Of a DNA stretch of 64,000 nt, positions 13,415-25,948 are shown in pieces. The notes under the pieces were generated by a model. The model was not told the origin of the DNA. It searched no databases and saw only the letters and a list, made by a program, of their open reading frames with translations. Source of the stretch: Dermacentor variabilis. Taxonomy: Eukaryota > Arthropoda > Arachnida > Ixodida > Ixodidae. The stretch lies in contig NC_134572.1 in the NCBI RefSeq assembly GCF_050947875.1, positions 123,437,105 through 123,501,104 of the forward strand, in the 5' to 3' direction. The translations under genes and the position numbers were made by a program. Every line of letters starts with the position of its first letter. Positions within the stretch are counted from its first letter, which is position 1.

Positions 13415-13624
13415 GTGTTAGGCTGCTGAGCACGAGGTCGCGGGATCGAATCCCGGCCACGGCGGCCGCATTTCGATGGGGGCGAAATGCGAAAACACCC
13501 GTGTACTTAGATTTAGGTGCACGTTAAAGAACCCCAGGTGGTCAAAATTTCCGGAGTCCCCCACTACGGCGTGCCTCATAATCAGAAAGTGGTTTTGGCA
13601 CGTAAAACCCCATATATTATTATT
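13415..13624 (+). mobile_element. tRNA-derived SINE, Ruka-like, 5' truncated
   Basis: The sequence GGGATCGAATCCCGGCC at about 13442 is a good Pol III box B. It is followed by the body also seen at 51.0-51.2 kb (CATTTCGATGGGGGCGAAAT, then CACGTTAAAGAACCCCAGG). The box A end is missing: the copy starts at GTGTTAGGCTGCTGAGC. It is flanked by a perfect 12-bp duplication, ATCATCAGCATA, at 13403-13414 and 13625-13636. From memory the body resembles the Ruka SINE of ixodid ticks. It inserted into an older repeat array. Confidence 0.85.
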
Positions 13625-14289
13625 ATCATCAGCATAAGCACCGTATTGTGCCACTTGCCTTGTGATGTGAGATGCGCGCCACGTAGCGTTTATACATGCG
13701 CCCTTTGCATTGTAGTTGCACGTTATTACATCAGGTGGCACGGTATGTAGCAGTTGCATAGGTAATCATGCAAGGTAGATACAGCAGTCTTAAGGAATAA
13801 AAAGATGACGAAGATGTATAAATACTGATGTAATATAAAACATTATGGCATACCTAATTGATTCAAGCAAGCTAGGTGAATCTTTGTCACCGTTCCATTT
13901 CAAAAAGATCGAATGCCATTATATCATCATGGTCATCATTAGCATGGTATCCCGTCATTTGACAAGCGATATGACATGCGCGCTGCGTAGTGTGGATACG
14001 TACAAATTTGGACTGCAGTTCCGTTATATTCCACCAGGTGTCCTGATATGGTGTCAGGCGCCTATAGCAGTTGCATGCTGCATATAGCTGGGCCTGGTAA
14101 ACTCAAGAAGGCTGGGTGACTGTTTGTCACCACCCTGTTTTGAAAGGGATGCCAATGGACCATTAGTATCATCATCAACAACAAAAGCAACGTACCGTGC
14201 CCCAGCTCAGTGGATGTGACATGTGCGCCACGCAACCTTTATGCCTATGTTTACTCATCGGTACACGTTATGGCGAGTCCTCGCAAGGT

Positions 14290-17029
14290 ACGATCCGCTG
14301 CTAAGCCGAAGAGAGAAACTGTAGATTCCTTCTTAAACTTTCTCGACCGTAGCTACGCAACTCTTACACTGGCTCTCTTCACATCATAAACAACTTTGTC
14401 CGCTGGCGTTTTGAAAATTTCCGGCCTTGCGCGACCACTCGTCTTTATACAGACTTTCGCTGTGAGGGGCGCGTCGTACCGACCAGATTTCAAGAAAGGA
14501 TCGTGAGGATGATTAATGGCTCGCATGGTAGGCCGCGCGAACTTTTCTTCGCCTTTCATGAGGCTTGATCGCACCCACAACTCGCTTACTAAAGGAGGGA
14601 TGTAAAGATCACGAAATCCTTTTCACAGGCTCACAAAGCGTGGGTTGTGGGAGGGTAGGCGAGATTGCGTCATTGTGCTCGCTTCTGACCCCATGAGACT
14701 TTAGGAGCGCGCTTTATCGTTTTTCAGTTGTCGCTGTTGTTGTTTTAAATCACTACATACTATACCAACTTCCTCTCCCTTGACTCAGTTCTTGTACAGT
14801 CCAGAGTTTCTTTTTTGCTGTATTCTTCATTGGACTACTCTACTGCCCTTTTTTGTTTGGATTCACCCAAGTCTGGTGCGAATACTTGCATAGAAATTCT
14901 GATAACATTACGTTCTCAGTGAAACGTAAGCTGCATAATGTTAATCCTTGCTGGTCGAGAGGCCGCCGACCAGGCTACGCCGGAGATAGCTTGGCCTGCT
15001 ATATTTTGTGTTCGCATTACCACCCCAAGATTGCATTAGCATCGTGACAAATGCAGCAAACTTAATCCTGGTAGCATGTTACCTTGCCAACTTCAACAAA
15101 ATATACTGCGTGCATTCTTTGCAAACAACCGAAGAATATCGTCAGTTGAATAAAGGCAATTGGTATTAACTCCGTAAAGCGATCACGCCGTTCATTTATG
15201 TTCTTCGCAACCGCCGTTCAATGAACAAAGAAAACAGTATCTCTCAAACTCGGCAGTTTCTGTCTGACCAAACTAACAAGGCGGTCCCTAAACAGACACT
15301 TCACAATTTTTGAAACCATTTCGTTTCGTCAATAACATTTTTGTTCAGTCTGAATACTCGGGATAAAAATTGCGATGAGCGTACCAAAGGTCGATATAAA
15401 AGTACGTAAAGGTGGCTAAATGTCAGTCGCTGTTTCTCGTGTTTCGACCGCAGCGTAGGAAATCTATTAGGATCATTAATAAGGCTACATCACCAGCCTG
15501 CGAGTGCTGATGGTAATATTTCTGTCAACTGTTATTTCACTTCAGCCTCATGTGGAGCTTCGTGTTCTCGGGAGCAGTGGACGGTCACATAAGGAGCTCC
15601 CGAAATTCTAACAGGACACTATGACCCGCAAGCACACACTAAAATACTTTATTATAATTGCCCGCACTAGTTCAAACGTTTCCTCTGACTGACGTCATAA
15701 AAGTTGGTAGAAGCCGGGTCTTGACACGCTCGAAAGTTTTGTTCCTCATAAAGCATCACAACGCTTGTTAAGCTGATCACCGACGCAACGACTCGTTGTA
15801 CATAATGCTTGTCTCCAAAACCAAAACCCGGAGCATGCCTAGAGCACTCGTGCTCATAAAGAATACTAGGAGCACCGCCCTTTTCTTGTGCACACCGATA
15901 ACAATGGTGAATTTTATTTTATTTTTTTTTTCGCAGTGCTATTGTTCCAAGAAATTTGACGCAAATTTCAGCTATCTCCTGCCACAAACCCAGAACTAAG
16001 GCGCCGAAGTAAAAACGTAATCATCAGAAACATTTTAACCTGGCTTCAAACTACGCAAAACATTTGGAACTAGCTGCAGTATCCTTACTACTCAAACGAA
16101 AAGAAGAACAATGCTCATCTCGACGTGATCAGACAGGGTTCAACATACAATAGGATGCGAAGTGCACCTGGCCGGCATGGCATTGCGGGTCACAGCGGCA
16201 CCAGAACGACGCGAAAGAAAACGTGACCGTGCATACTGCAATATAAGAGTGCGTGGTGGAAATGTTCCCGCGGGGATCTTGTATTAATCCTTCCCTCAGA
16301 CCCCACATGTGTGCGTAGGAATAAATTGTAGAATGTCGCTCAGACGTACATTTTCCAAATTTCGACCAGCTAGTGCCTATTATTTCGCAATTTATGAGAC
16401 GGTGACGCAGTGACCAAACTGAAACTAAGATGTACACATAGAGGCGAACTTCATATATCCTATAGCACGATTTACATAGTTCAGCGAGTTGTGCTTGCTC
16501 TGTGAACATGCTGGAAGCCATGAGAACTGTACGCCACAGGAAAAGTTTTCGGAACAGGTCTTCTCCATCACAAGCGAAGGTGTTTCCTAATTTCTTATCT
16601 CCTCTATGTTGGCTGGTGCTTAGCTCTTTGAGTAAATCGCTACCAACATCCCGAGGCGGAAGATTACCTCTGTCTATGCAGTCAGTGTTACATCCTACGG
16701 AGTTGCGACTGAGCGATCATTGCTACAACCATGGCTGCTGGATGTAACAAAATACACATTAAGTACCAAAATGTCGGCGTGCCATACATAACCATCCCTA
16801 CAGGCCCGAAAACAGTCTTACTGCACGCACACCGTTAGACCACATTGGCCCTACATTTGAACAGTGTTCGATCAACATTGGGCCACTTTACAGTACTAGT
16901 GAAGATGTTTTGCGATCACTTGTTTTACGCCTAGAGTTCCATTCGTTACCGTGGTGCACCAACTAAGAACTCCGTCTGGCTTTCCCTCTTTGATGCTACG
17001 CAGCTCGCCACGCTGGGAGCAGCCCACAG
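14290..17029. other. Non-coding stretch upstream of the Ig1 exon
   Basis: No gene or clear repeat is recognised. Frames of 60-130 codons occur on both strands but show no domain or codon pattern that supports them. If the Dscam leader exon lies upstream, this is intronic. Confidence 0.4.
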
Positions 17030-17327
17030 GGCCTGGGTCCCCGACTTTTGGAGCCCCTGGTGTCGGAGCTGCGCTTCTCCAACACGACGGGTGCGTCGCT
17101 CAACTGTGCCGCCGCGGGTCAGCCTCCGCCGAGGGTCACGTGGTTGCGCGAGGGTGCCGAGGCGGAGCCGCTCGAAGGACTGTTGCTGCTGCTTCCCAAC
17201 GGCACGCTGCGATTCCCTCCCTTCGCAGCGTCGCAGTTTCGCCAGGAAGTGCACGGCACCACCTATCGGTGCAGAGCGGAAAACATTTTCGGAGCAATCC
17301 TGAGCACGGAAGTGCGAGTACGAGCAG
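17030..17327 (+). CDS. Dscam: Dscam exon encoding Ig domain 1
   Basis: This encodes the first Ig domain of a Dscam-family homophilic adhesion receptor, a type I membrane protein. In arthropods these act in neuronal self-recognition and have been implicated in haemocyte immunity. The translation contains GPRLLEP, FSNTTGA, LNCAAAGQPPP with VTWLREG, LPNGTLRFPPF and TYRCRAENIFGA, so both Ig cysteines and the core Trp are present. It aligns in order with fly Dscam1 Ig1 (FSNSTGA, KLVFPPF, RNQFGS). The donor is CAG|GTTTGT at 17328, phase 1. The acceptor is placed after CCCACAG at 17029; alternative AGs lie at 17019 and 17022, so this end is less certain. High GC contrasts with the flanking introns. 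The next exon continues it exactly (RA|VVEQYYE). Confidence 0.88.
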
Positions 17328-20300
17328 GTTTGTGGTGGTTCATTGCTTTGGATTTGGGGACGACGTGGATTCGCTGGCTCGAAGCCGGCGCCAGCGTGTC
17401 GAGCCACAAGTCGGGACGGCATAGCCCCACATTACGTTATTTCTAACTGTATGAGACCTCGTTGGTAACGTACGTCGAGGGGAGACAAAAAGAACAGAAA
17501 ACACTCGAATTACTTATCTAGGTCGTCGCCACTCACGGAAAAACATCTGGCGTACCAGTGCACGTTCGCGTGCACCTTGAAACAAATCGGGCTAAGCGAA
17601 CCGTTAATGTAAGCCATTCCGACCCTGCCCAACTCAAAGCCTGATAGAGCTAGCACTTACACGAGACTTACAGGCTAATTTCATTCCGACGAAACGGCTA
17701 AGCCTGCTGTCATCGAGTTAGTGCACAAATCAGTCCTCACCGTTCACGCAACGACTAATTTCGAAAGTGCAACTCCACCATATCCGGTAACCCTTGTGTT
17801 GTGGCAAACTAATTCCTGTTTCAGCTCACGTGACGCCATTCTCGGGCATGAAAATAGGGATCTCTTCTTTAATTAAACTCTACCGTACTTTGCAGGCCAT
17901 AATCACCTTTAGTTTGAACTAATGTCATCGCTACGGCATAAATTATTTACTTATTATTCTAATTCCACGACATGGCACCTGCAGCTTGTATAAATAGCAA
18001 AGCACTCTACAGTACACTATGGCTGTGCCTCCGTCCGGTCATACCGACTAATTATCCATGGTAGGCATGTCATACTTCTTGTAACGCCCAGGGTAGCATG
18101 CCAAGATTGCCAAAGATTGATTGCCAAATACATTGCGAAATTATTTGTATAAGCAAGAGCACGCAGTCGCAGCATACGAAAGAATTCGAAATGTTGGTGA
18201 TGTGTATGCGCCTGATAGGGTAACCATGCACTTGTGCTCCGTACTCTTTCTATGTGTAACGTGCCCTATTTAGTGTAGAAAAAGGCAAGTTCTACACACC
18301 TCGGCGATGCTATCGGTCGCATAACAGAGCAAGAGCGACTCGCTTTTGAGAACGGAAGATGCAGCAACATCAAGAAAAACACGGTACAAATTTTTGAGCA
18401 ACCGACTTCTGCACAAGAATAAGGCACATCACAGCGTTACGAACAAACGACCGCACTCTTGGTCATCAATAAAACCAAGATTCAAAACGCATGTAGAGTG
18501 CTTAGAATTGTTTAGTGAAGTTCGCATGCCCTTTTACGAACGCTGCTGTCAGTGCTGGTGAGAAATGGTATCCTGAGATTAGTATTCAGTGGCAATTGTT
18601 GGAACTTTCACCCGTATAGCGGACGATCCTTCATCGTCATCGTTTGGCTCCTCACGAGCTCCTCACGCTCGAGGGCATGAAGTATTTTTTTTTTATTCGC
18701 TGCTTCATTAAAAGAAGAGCATGCGTTTCGGACGTGCCGTCTCTATTTAATCAAGACAGCGTGGTAGCCGGCTGAACTTCAGGTCCATCACAGTAATGAA
18801 TACAATAAAGACACGTACGATGCGAAAAACGACTAACATCAACGTATATGGCAGTTGTTGTTAACAGCGCACTGATATACACACGACTGCAAAGTGATCA
18901 GACAGTGGCAGTAGCAGCAGTACGGAATTCAAATCCTCATATATGTAGTAAAATTTTCTACAGAGCCAAGACCGCGAAAACGACCCAAGGGGAGGTGAAA
19001 TGGCAACTAACGCGTAATGCGAAAGCGTTAACAGCCGACTACTTTTATCGAGTGTCTGGAAGATAGCCACCTGCTGCGTTATAGGCTCTGATCCCTATGG
19101 CGTGAGAAATGGCCCTGCCACCAGAACTTCGAGCGCATTGGCGTAGTACGATAGGAGGAGAAAGCACTGCCACGAGAGATCAGCGGAGACATAGCAATCT
19201 CGCGTTCCACATTCTCCTCTCTCTTCTTTTTTTTCTTCTGTCCCATCTTTTCGTGCCGCACGAGCGCCAACTACTCATTCGTGCCCGGCAGTCGGGCGTT
19301 GCATGGTTGCCGATCTCTATAAGATCAACGATCGATTTCGATAGGCTTCTCTTTCTTTTTTAGGCATTGTTACGTACCACACTTAACCGGGCGTCTTTCG
19401 CTGTTATGACGGAGCTTTACGAGTATCAAAGCGCATACCAGTTGTTTCTTTTGCATCAACGTCAGCATACCGGGCTACGTGACGTGTGGAGCTGTTAGTA
19501 ATGCGAATGGGGCTGCGGCTGTTCGCGCGAGGCCTGGTTACCAGGATGAAGTACAACTCTTTCGAAAGATGGAGTCGAAGAAAGGAAAACAACAAAAAAA
19601 AAACGTGCGTTTCCTTTTCTTCAATGACGCCAGAAACGCGGTCTAACACATCACACTATTATAACTATTGGCTTAAGTGTCCTAACACTAAGTTTGCTCT
19701 GTTAGCCTTACCTAAGAGAAAAACTGTTTGTTTTCTTTAGCAGCGAACTGAAACTCCACAAATTCGAGCGCGATCGCTCCAAGCGTAGTGCAGCAGGACG
19801 CGATGCCTAGGCTTGGTTTGATGACCCCGGTAAAACATGCTATGCTGCACATTCATACATTGTCGCGAGGGTCGCAGAACCATCGAAGCCGACTCGCAAT
19901 CTGGTAACCATCAACATCAAATGTCATTGCTTGATGGAAATGGCAACAGAATGCATATTTGCAAACGCAGAACAAGCACAAAGCGAAAAAGAAGCCGCAG
20001 CATCTAAGTTCACGTCAGACCCTGTTTACAGTGTATTGTAGCAGTTCTTTGTATAGCTGTATAGCAACACCCCACGACAGGTAAATCAACTAAACCGTGC
20101 GGTTTAACGTAAAGAAACTACACAGCGGCTTACGAGAGGCGCCGTTGTGTGCGTTGGGGGCAAGGGTTCCGGAATAATCTTGAGCACTTGGCGTTTTTTT
20201 TTTTTATTGTGCACTCAAAGCACGCGTCATACGCGCCTTTTTATATTCCGCCCCCATCGAGAGGCGGTCGCCGCGGCCAGAATCGGGTCCGCGGCCTCTA

Positions 20301-20481
20301 GCTCAGCAGCACAGCACCGTAGCCTTTGGAGTCACCGCGGCGAGTATTTCTTCAAATGGGCGCAAACCATCCTTTACCACTGCGCACGTTGTTATTGCGC
20401 TCGCGAAGACGATCGCTTAAGCGTTTGTCCTTGCCGGCTCTTCGGTGTGTGTACTCATCCGAAGTCGCGCCATTACGTTTT

Positions 20482-20538
20482 GAATTACCCTCCGAATTGA
20501 CCCTCCGAATTACCCTCCGAATTACCTTCCGAATTTAC
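20482..20538. repeat. GAATTACCCTCC minisatellite
   Basis: About four and a half tandem units of 12-13 bases (GAATTACCCTCC, with GAATTGACCCTCC and GAATTACCTTCC variants). Confidence 0.8.
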
Positions 20539-20650
20539 CAGAGGGGAAAGAGACAGATAAATGGGAAGCGAAATGCGAGGAGGTTAAGCCAAAGGATAAT
20601 ATCCAATCTCCAAACTTGCTCGCCTGCACTAGGGAAGAGGCAAAAAGGTA
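20530..20650 (-). mobile_element. Diverged LINE 3' end fragment
   Basis: The purine-rich segment with AGGAGGTTAAGCC and then CTCGCCTGCACTAGGGAAGAGG resembles the 3' UTR of the LINE at 9.8 kb (GGGAGGTTAACCAG, then CTACCCTACACATGGGAG). Orientation is inferred from that match. No coding part is attached. Confidence 0.45.
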
Positions 20651-20838
20651 CGAAGTAGGAGAAAAAGTACAGAAGTAATTAATTAATGAATAAATGAAAA
20701 CATTCACCCGTTCGTAGCAATTGCTACAAGTTACTTCTCTCGACCTTGCGGGTTTCCGCAGAACTACTATGTAAAATGAAAACATTATTGGTATTACTAG
20801 GTGCATCTAGGTTAGGGAGCCCTCAGTCCAGGGCTCAG

Positions 20839-21060
20839 TTATATCCGCTGGGGAACTTTTCCCAGGCACTTCTGGACGTAATCCACCAGGCAGCGTTGGT
20901 CGTGCTTTAGTGAGACGAGCACTACAGCTGAGCAATATAAGAATGCGTGGGCTCTGTCACGCAGTCTACCAAGGCGCCACATCGTCACGCACGCTGCCAG
21001 GTACATATAGACACGCAGGTTGGGATTTCGTAGCATACGCGTGAGTCTGGAAACAGGCAA
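20839..21060 (-). pseudogene. Unrecognised protein remnant, probably retroelement-derived
   Basis: On the - strand an open stretch encodes a plausible globular sequence ([18 protein letters not shown], then WRLGRLRDRAHAFLYCS, then HDQRCLVDYVQKCLG) before a stop at 20839. Upstream it runs into the (AT)n tract, so its start is lost. The sequence after the stop ends in AT-rich DNA (GTTTTCATTTTACA), which would suit a retroelement 3' end. I do not recognise the family. It could also be a chance open frame. Confidence 0.3.
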
Positions 21061-21081
21061 GATATTCGTCCGCCCCCCCCC

Positions 21082-21083
<2 letters not shown>

Positions 21084-21171
<88 letters not shown>
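21084..21171. repeat. (AT)n microsatellite
   Basis: About 40 AT units next to a C9 run. The poly Ile-Tyr frames come from it. Confidence 0.95.
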
Positions 21172-22312
21172 ATGCAATATTTATTCAGACAACACGAAAT
21201 AAAAAGTACTGTTGATCGTCGAGGGTCTTGGAGAAAAGGCAATAAAATGCCTGAAAAGGCGCCAGTTTCCATTATTCTCCTCCCAGTCTGTTTCCGCACA
21301 ACACTGGTCATGTGAAGCTAAGCCGACACGAAAATGCACGACACTGTGCACATTGAACAAACTAAAAGGCTGAAAACCGCGTAGCTTATGTAGCACACAG
21401 TCAAGCTATCTGGCGTAAAAGAAAAAAAACAAATGTAAGCAATAAAGTAATGCAAAAGCAGAACATGATATAAACGCACGATAATGATAACATTGCAAAT
21501 GTATAACAGCATTGTTAGAGATCATTTGTTCAGCATATCACTATTGTACACCAAATCATTACTGAGAAATAAGGTACATATGTTGATTTTTTTAGCACCT
21601 GGCCCGATACACTCTCCTCCATAATTGACATAACAGCAGAGAATTTAGAAATAACCTCCAGACTGTTCTGTCGTGTCAGTGTTGGTTTTGGAACACATTA
21701 TGTCTACTGATGCTTCAAGCACCAAAAAAGTAATACCGAAACCAAATACCGGAAGATACTTTCCCAACCCTTTGCTTCTTTGTGGACGTACATATTTAGT
21801 TATCCCCTTTTACTCTCTGAGCGTCTCATATCGCTCCACCTACCGCAATTTTTGTGTCGTCAACTACACTATCGTTATGGCAACCAGCATATACTCAAAC
21901 CTTTTTGGCATCAATTGTATTGCGTGCGACGCCAAAAAGCAAATTGAGTGGACTTCATTATAGCACGTGAGTTCGTAAATCTTGTTAATGTAATCATAGA
22001 GCTCCTGAAAAGCTTTCCAAGACTGTTGGTGTATTTCCTCTCAGCATTTATGCAGTTATTGCATATTACATCGTCTCTTTGAGAGTAGGACCCATTTCGT
22101 AGTCGCAAGAGCGCATAACGCTAACCGACAGAAAGTATTGACGTATATACTCGTCAGCTCTCGGACAAAGTCGATGGACAAGGAAACACCTCCTGAACTC
22201 GACTTCTAATATAGGAACTGCGAAATTGTTTCGTATTGGGCGGAGCTAAGTCACACAGTGAGCGTGTCAGTCACTGCGTGCCGTCGGTGCTACTGCTCCC
22301 ACTAACAGCACG

Positions 22313-22374
22313 ACACTTGAATTATTTCTCTTGTCAGTAAAGCACACTTGAATTATTTATTTTGTCAATAAAGC
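22313..22374 (+). repeat. 31-bp tandem duplication
   Basis: Two adjacent 31-base copies beginning ACACTTGAATTATTT and ending in GTCARTAAAGC, with few differences. Each carries an AATAAA-like end. Confidence 0.85.
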
Positions 22375-22779
22375 TGGGGTAAACAATGTAGACGCCTTGT
22401 CCACGGTGAAGTTAATGGAAGTCATTCTACAATGGCGCTGCAATTGAGTGTCTTGAATTATTAGGCTTTCGACGACGTTGTACAAGATCGCGGCAGGCCA
22501 TATGTTTTCTACAAATAGTCAATCCCCTGTACAGGCACTGCTCAACTTGTGGCACACGCTTGAAGCAAAGGGCGTATTGGGCAAGGCAGCGCAGATGCAG
22601 CAGATGGCTGGGTTGATGGAATGCGGCGAGCTTTCTCGATAATATTTGATTTCGCCCAATTATTCAATATACGAATTCGAACGTGTCACTGTACGAGTGA
22701 CCCGTTCTCGGAACTCTAGAACAGTGTAAAATGTCGCGTAGTATATCTTCTCTTGTTCAGCAAAATTTTTTTTGAGTGT

Positions 22780-22935
22780 TCTGTAACTGCATCGCTTTGA
22801 ACTGTATACGGTCAGAGGCCTCATCAAGCACGAACTGCCTTTAAATTCTGTCCCTGTATCTGTCTTTATATTATGTCTGCTGCTAAAACTGGAATAAATG
22901 AATAAATAAATAAATAAATAAATAAATAAATATGT
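22780..22935 (+). mobile_element. Probable LINE 3' end with (AAAT)n tail
   Basis: A segment ending CTGGAATAAATGAATAAATAAAT and running into eight or more AAAT units looks like the tail of a non-LTR element. No coding part is attached, and the call rests on the tail alone. Confidence 0.4.
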
Positions 22936-23635
22936 TCATATCGTCATAGCATTAAGAGATAAAGAAATTATGGAAAGAAAAGCTTAAATGATGGCTACAA
23001 AAAAGATATACTCAAATGGAGGCATTTTTACGTGCTTCGGTCAAGTGTTCTTTTTTCTTTTTCTTGTTTGTTTGTTTTTCAATTGCGAAAGGGGTTGCAC
23101 TTGTGCGTGAAGTTGGTTGCACCTCGACTTTTACGAAGCATACGTCTTCGGGTAACGTCTCCAAATGGGTCAGTGCAACAACAACAAAACCAAATTAGGC
23201 AAAATAAAGAACATAATAAGCTTTTGGGTAGCGTTTATAGTTCTGAGTATGTAATATATGCCAGAAAGAATCCGGCGACGTTGTTAAAAGGCTGCGCATG
23301 TTTCGCTTGGTGGTGTACTTTCAACCGGCAATTTCAAAGTAGTTATCTCTCCCAAAAAAATGTATGAACTCAGGCACTATTGAAAAACAAAATGAGGCCC
23401 TTTCACATGTCCGATATAATCGCTCCTCAAATCCAAAGTCTCGCCAAAGTCGCGTTCGAGCTTTCACTCGAAACGCACCTGCCAACCACCTCCTAAAACA
23501 GACATAAAAAGAGACAAAGAAAAGCGAGCGTTGGAAAATGAAATGAAGAAGCGTTAGTGTACTCCTCTATCCCACATGTCACCGTTTACATCCCTCTCGT
23601 TCTTTCTTCTTTTTTTTCTTCCTTTCCGCCCGCAG

Positions 23636-23794
23636 TCGTGGAGCAATACTACGAAGTGCAAGTGTACGATGAGTTCACCATCGCTGGAAACACGGCCGTT
23701 CTCCGATGTCACGTACCATCCTTCGTGCGGGACGACGTGGTCGTCGTCTCGTGGGAGCAGAAGATTGCCGACAAGGCCAACGTCGTCACCAACG
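23636..23794 (+). CDS. Dscam: Dscam exon encoding first half of Ig domain 2
   Basis: This encodes the amino-terminal half of Ig2, the segment that in fly Dscam1 comes from the variable exon 4 cluster and forms a homophilic binding surface. The acceptor is CCGCAG at 23630-23635 after a long pyrimidine tract. Joining to the Ig1 exon (phase 1) gives RA-VVEQYYEVQVYDEF, then GNTAVLRCHVPSFVRDDV and VVVSWEQK. That matches fly VVAQYYEAD, GNSAVIKC and IPSFVADFVEVVSW in order. The first Ig2 cysteine and the core Trp are present. The donor is ACCAACG|GTCGGC, phase 1. No second copy of this exon is visible in the introns on either side, unlike fly Dscam1 with its tandem alternatives. Confidence 0.9.
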
Positions 23795-25721
23795 GTCGGC
23801 GCACTTCTCCCTTTTACCGTTCATTTACGCCCAGGGCACCGTATACTATGCACACTTTCGTTTTCGTGCTTGCGTTTGGGTATATTCACGCGTATACGTT
23901 GGTGTGCGCGTACGCGCGCTAGAGCCAGATGACAGGCCGCGTTCAATGCCGCTCAATACCGGTGCCCGCAAAGATGAAACGCGCGTAAAGACGCGCGGAT
24001 CCAGTATTGCACCAAATATGTGCATCATATTTCACGGTGGCGAAATGTCCACCGCAGTTGTCACATGGTTGTTCCCAGGATCAATAGCCGATTCCGTTCA
24101 ATAGTGGCGGCTTTTAGGCTTCGACAAAAAGCACATCAATTGCTACGGCGCTACGCTTCACCGCACAGAAGGAATGCGCACTCGATGTATGCGCAATTCC
24201 AGGCCCCAGCGATACCAAATCATGTAGTACTATTTAAAGTTTTATTAAGCCCTAACTAATTGCATTTATTCAAACTGGAGACTTCAGAGGCAATTGTGAA
24301 GCAGTTCCAAACGCCGAGCTGCATTCCTTGTACTTTGGTAAAGCTGCTGTCCGCAAGAAAGAGCGTGAGTGTTGCTGTGCAAAAATCAAGCAAATAATGA
24401 TATCTATAAGAAGTATACAACGAAAAAGGGCAATTTCTTTGTTCGCCTTTGGGAACACGATCGAACACGCAATTTCGGGCGTAGTCGACCAAGAAGGACC
24501 GTGGGGACGATGGGTTTGATTCTTTTTATTGTGATTAGGGAGAAAATGGACGTGTTTCTCACGTCCACCTGCCGCGTACGTGTCTGAACAACTCAGCAAT
24601 CAGGGAACAGAACTTTAATGTCTTCGAGCCAATCAGCCTGTCCCTATAGTGGCGGTGGGCGCGGTTAATTTCGATCAGGTAATTGCACGTCACAATAAAA
24701 ACTAAGTGCCTACTCTCTACAGATGTTCGTGCAGACTGCAGCCAATGTCCTCGTTTTTCTCAAGATGCGGCTGGCCAGGGTTATTGCGTTCAAGTTTACC
24801 GTGTTACGTGCCTAGGTCTAGCTACATTCTTGGCCACTGGCGCAACCGCCTCTAACTGTACAGCGGTAGCTCGGATTAAACAAGCCACGATCGGCTTCAC
24901 AGCCACACGCCATGGTCACTATGCTTCTGTAAACGAAGGGTGAATGTCGGCGGTGGGCCTTACGCGATATATCAGAACTGACGAGGCACTTGTCAGGAAT
25001 ATACCGTGCTTCCACTCGCCTGAAATTGCAACGTACTGCGCTAGCTTTCGTGCTACTAGAAAGAAACTGCCCGCAGAATGGTTAACCCGAGACAGTCAAG
25101 TCGCGTCTGGAATAATCCACGGTGCAGTCTCTTTGTTCAGTACGTCCCTCGCCGTTGGGCTGCTGTTCGAAGCCACATCGGCGCACGAGAAAGCAATTGT
25201 GATTACAACTCGGTCACGCGACGCTGATGACGCCTCCACAAATCGCACGAAATAACAATCAGCAGTCAGCCTACAACAGGTTCTACTTGAAGCCTAACCG
25301 CACTGTGCTACAGTCGCAACGCTAGATGAATATGGAGGCTCAGATAATTTTTCGCTACGTTCCATAACAATTTTTTTTTTCACATTGTACTCCCTGCACC
25401 TTTCGAGTAAATTCTGACTCTGATCATGTGTTGTGATCATGGTGATAGTGTCATGCGTTGATTCATAAAATTTAGCGACCCAAAACATAAAAACACAAAA
25501 GAAAAATGGTAGGTACGCATGACAGAAACGCTACAAAGACGTACGTAACAACGTGTACACATGGCAGAGCCACTTGGCTGCGATACAGTCTCATTCGAAT
25601 AGCTTTTATGCTGTGAATCTTTCTTAACTTGATTCAAATTCAAGCTTATTGCCAAAAATTGATAAACTGAAAGCGGATAAGATAATTCAGGGGTAAGCAA
25701 CTTTTTTCCTCTCTTTTCTAG
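23795..25721 (+). other. Dscam intron within Ig2
   Basis: A 1.9-kb intron with a GT start and TTTTCTAG end. I looked for duplicated versions of the flanking Ig2 half-exons and saw none. Short frames on both strands carry no recognisable domain. Confidence 0.7.
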
Positions 25722-25868
25722 GTGGTCGCATGAGCGTGTTTCCTAGCGGAGAACTGCAAGTACGCCGAGTTCAACAGTCTGACGCTTCCACCGAGTTCCG
25801 CTGTCGCACCTGGCACCGGCTAAGTGGAGAGACAAAGCTCAGCTCCTACGGCAGACTCGTCGTGACGG
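25722..25868 (+). CDS. Dscam: Dscam exon encoding second half of Ig domain 2
   Basis: The translation GGRMSVFPSGELQVRRVQ, then EFRCRTWHRLSGETKLSS and GRLVVT, completes Ig2. It matches the constant fly Dscam1 exon 5 product (LPSGELHIREV, YQCRTKHRLTGETRLSA, GRLVIT). The second Ig cysteine is in FRCRTW. The acceptor is CTTTTCTAG at 25721 and the donor is ACGG|GTAATG at 25869. Both junctions are phase 1, so the frame continues from 23794 (TN-GG-R). Good exon definition and full conservation of the HRL-GET signature make this call firm. Confidence 0.92.
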
Positions 25869-25947
25869 GTAATGATCGTTTTCAGTATGCTCAATTACGC
25901 TGCTTTAAGTGGCTACATGAACGCACTTTTCGCGATGAGTATACCAA

Positions 25948-25948
25948 C

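Larger units (their letters stand above)
13160..14285. repeat. Diverged repeat array, four copies of a 250-300 bp unit
   Basis: Four related blocks share GAYRTGACATGCGCGCC followed by a GTAGCGT-type stretch, a TTTGCATTGCAGTTGCACGTTAT-like stretch and a CACCAGGTGGCA-like stretch. They begin near 13184, 13661, 13961 and 14205. Copies 2-4 are preceded by ATCATCA-rich DNA, and copies 3 and 4 also share a TTTGTCACC...GATGCC segment. Spacing is about 275-300 and 245 bases once the inserted SINE is discounted. No coding potential is seen. Confidence 0.65.
17328..23635 (+). other. Dscam intron between Ig1 and Ig2
   Basis: A 6.3-kb intron with GT/AG ends and no further Ig-like exon visible. Contents include a minisatellite at 20482-20538, a LINE-3'-end-like segment at about 20530-20650, a LINE-like reverse-strand remnant at 20839-21060, an (AT)n tract at 21084-21171, a 31-bp duplication at 22313-22374 and an old LINE 3' end with (AAAT)n tail at about 22780-22935. 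The rest is AT-rich sequence with nothing recognised. Confidence 0.7.

Noticed and set aside
16946..17424. Proteins on other frames over the Ig1 exon (157 and 158 codons)
   Set aside because: They are shadows of the GC-rich Dscam exon; only the frame with the Ig cysteines, Trp and matching splice phases is supported.
22700..23600. Extra alternative Ig2 exons upstream of 23636
   Set aside because: No CHVPSF-like, GNTAV-like or VVSW-like translation with a fitting acceptor and donor was seen.
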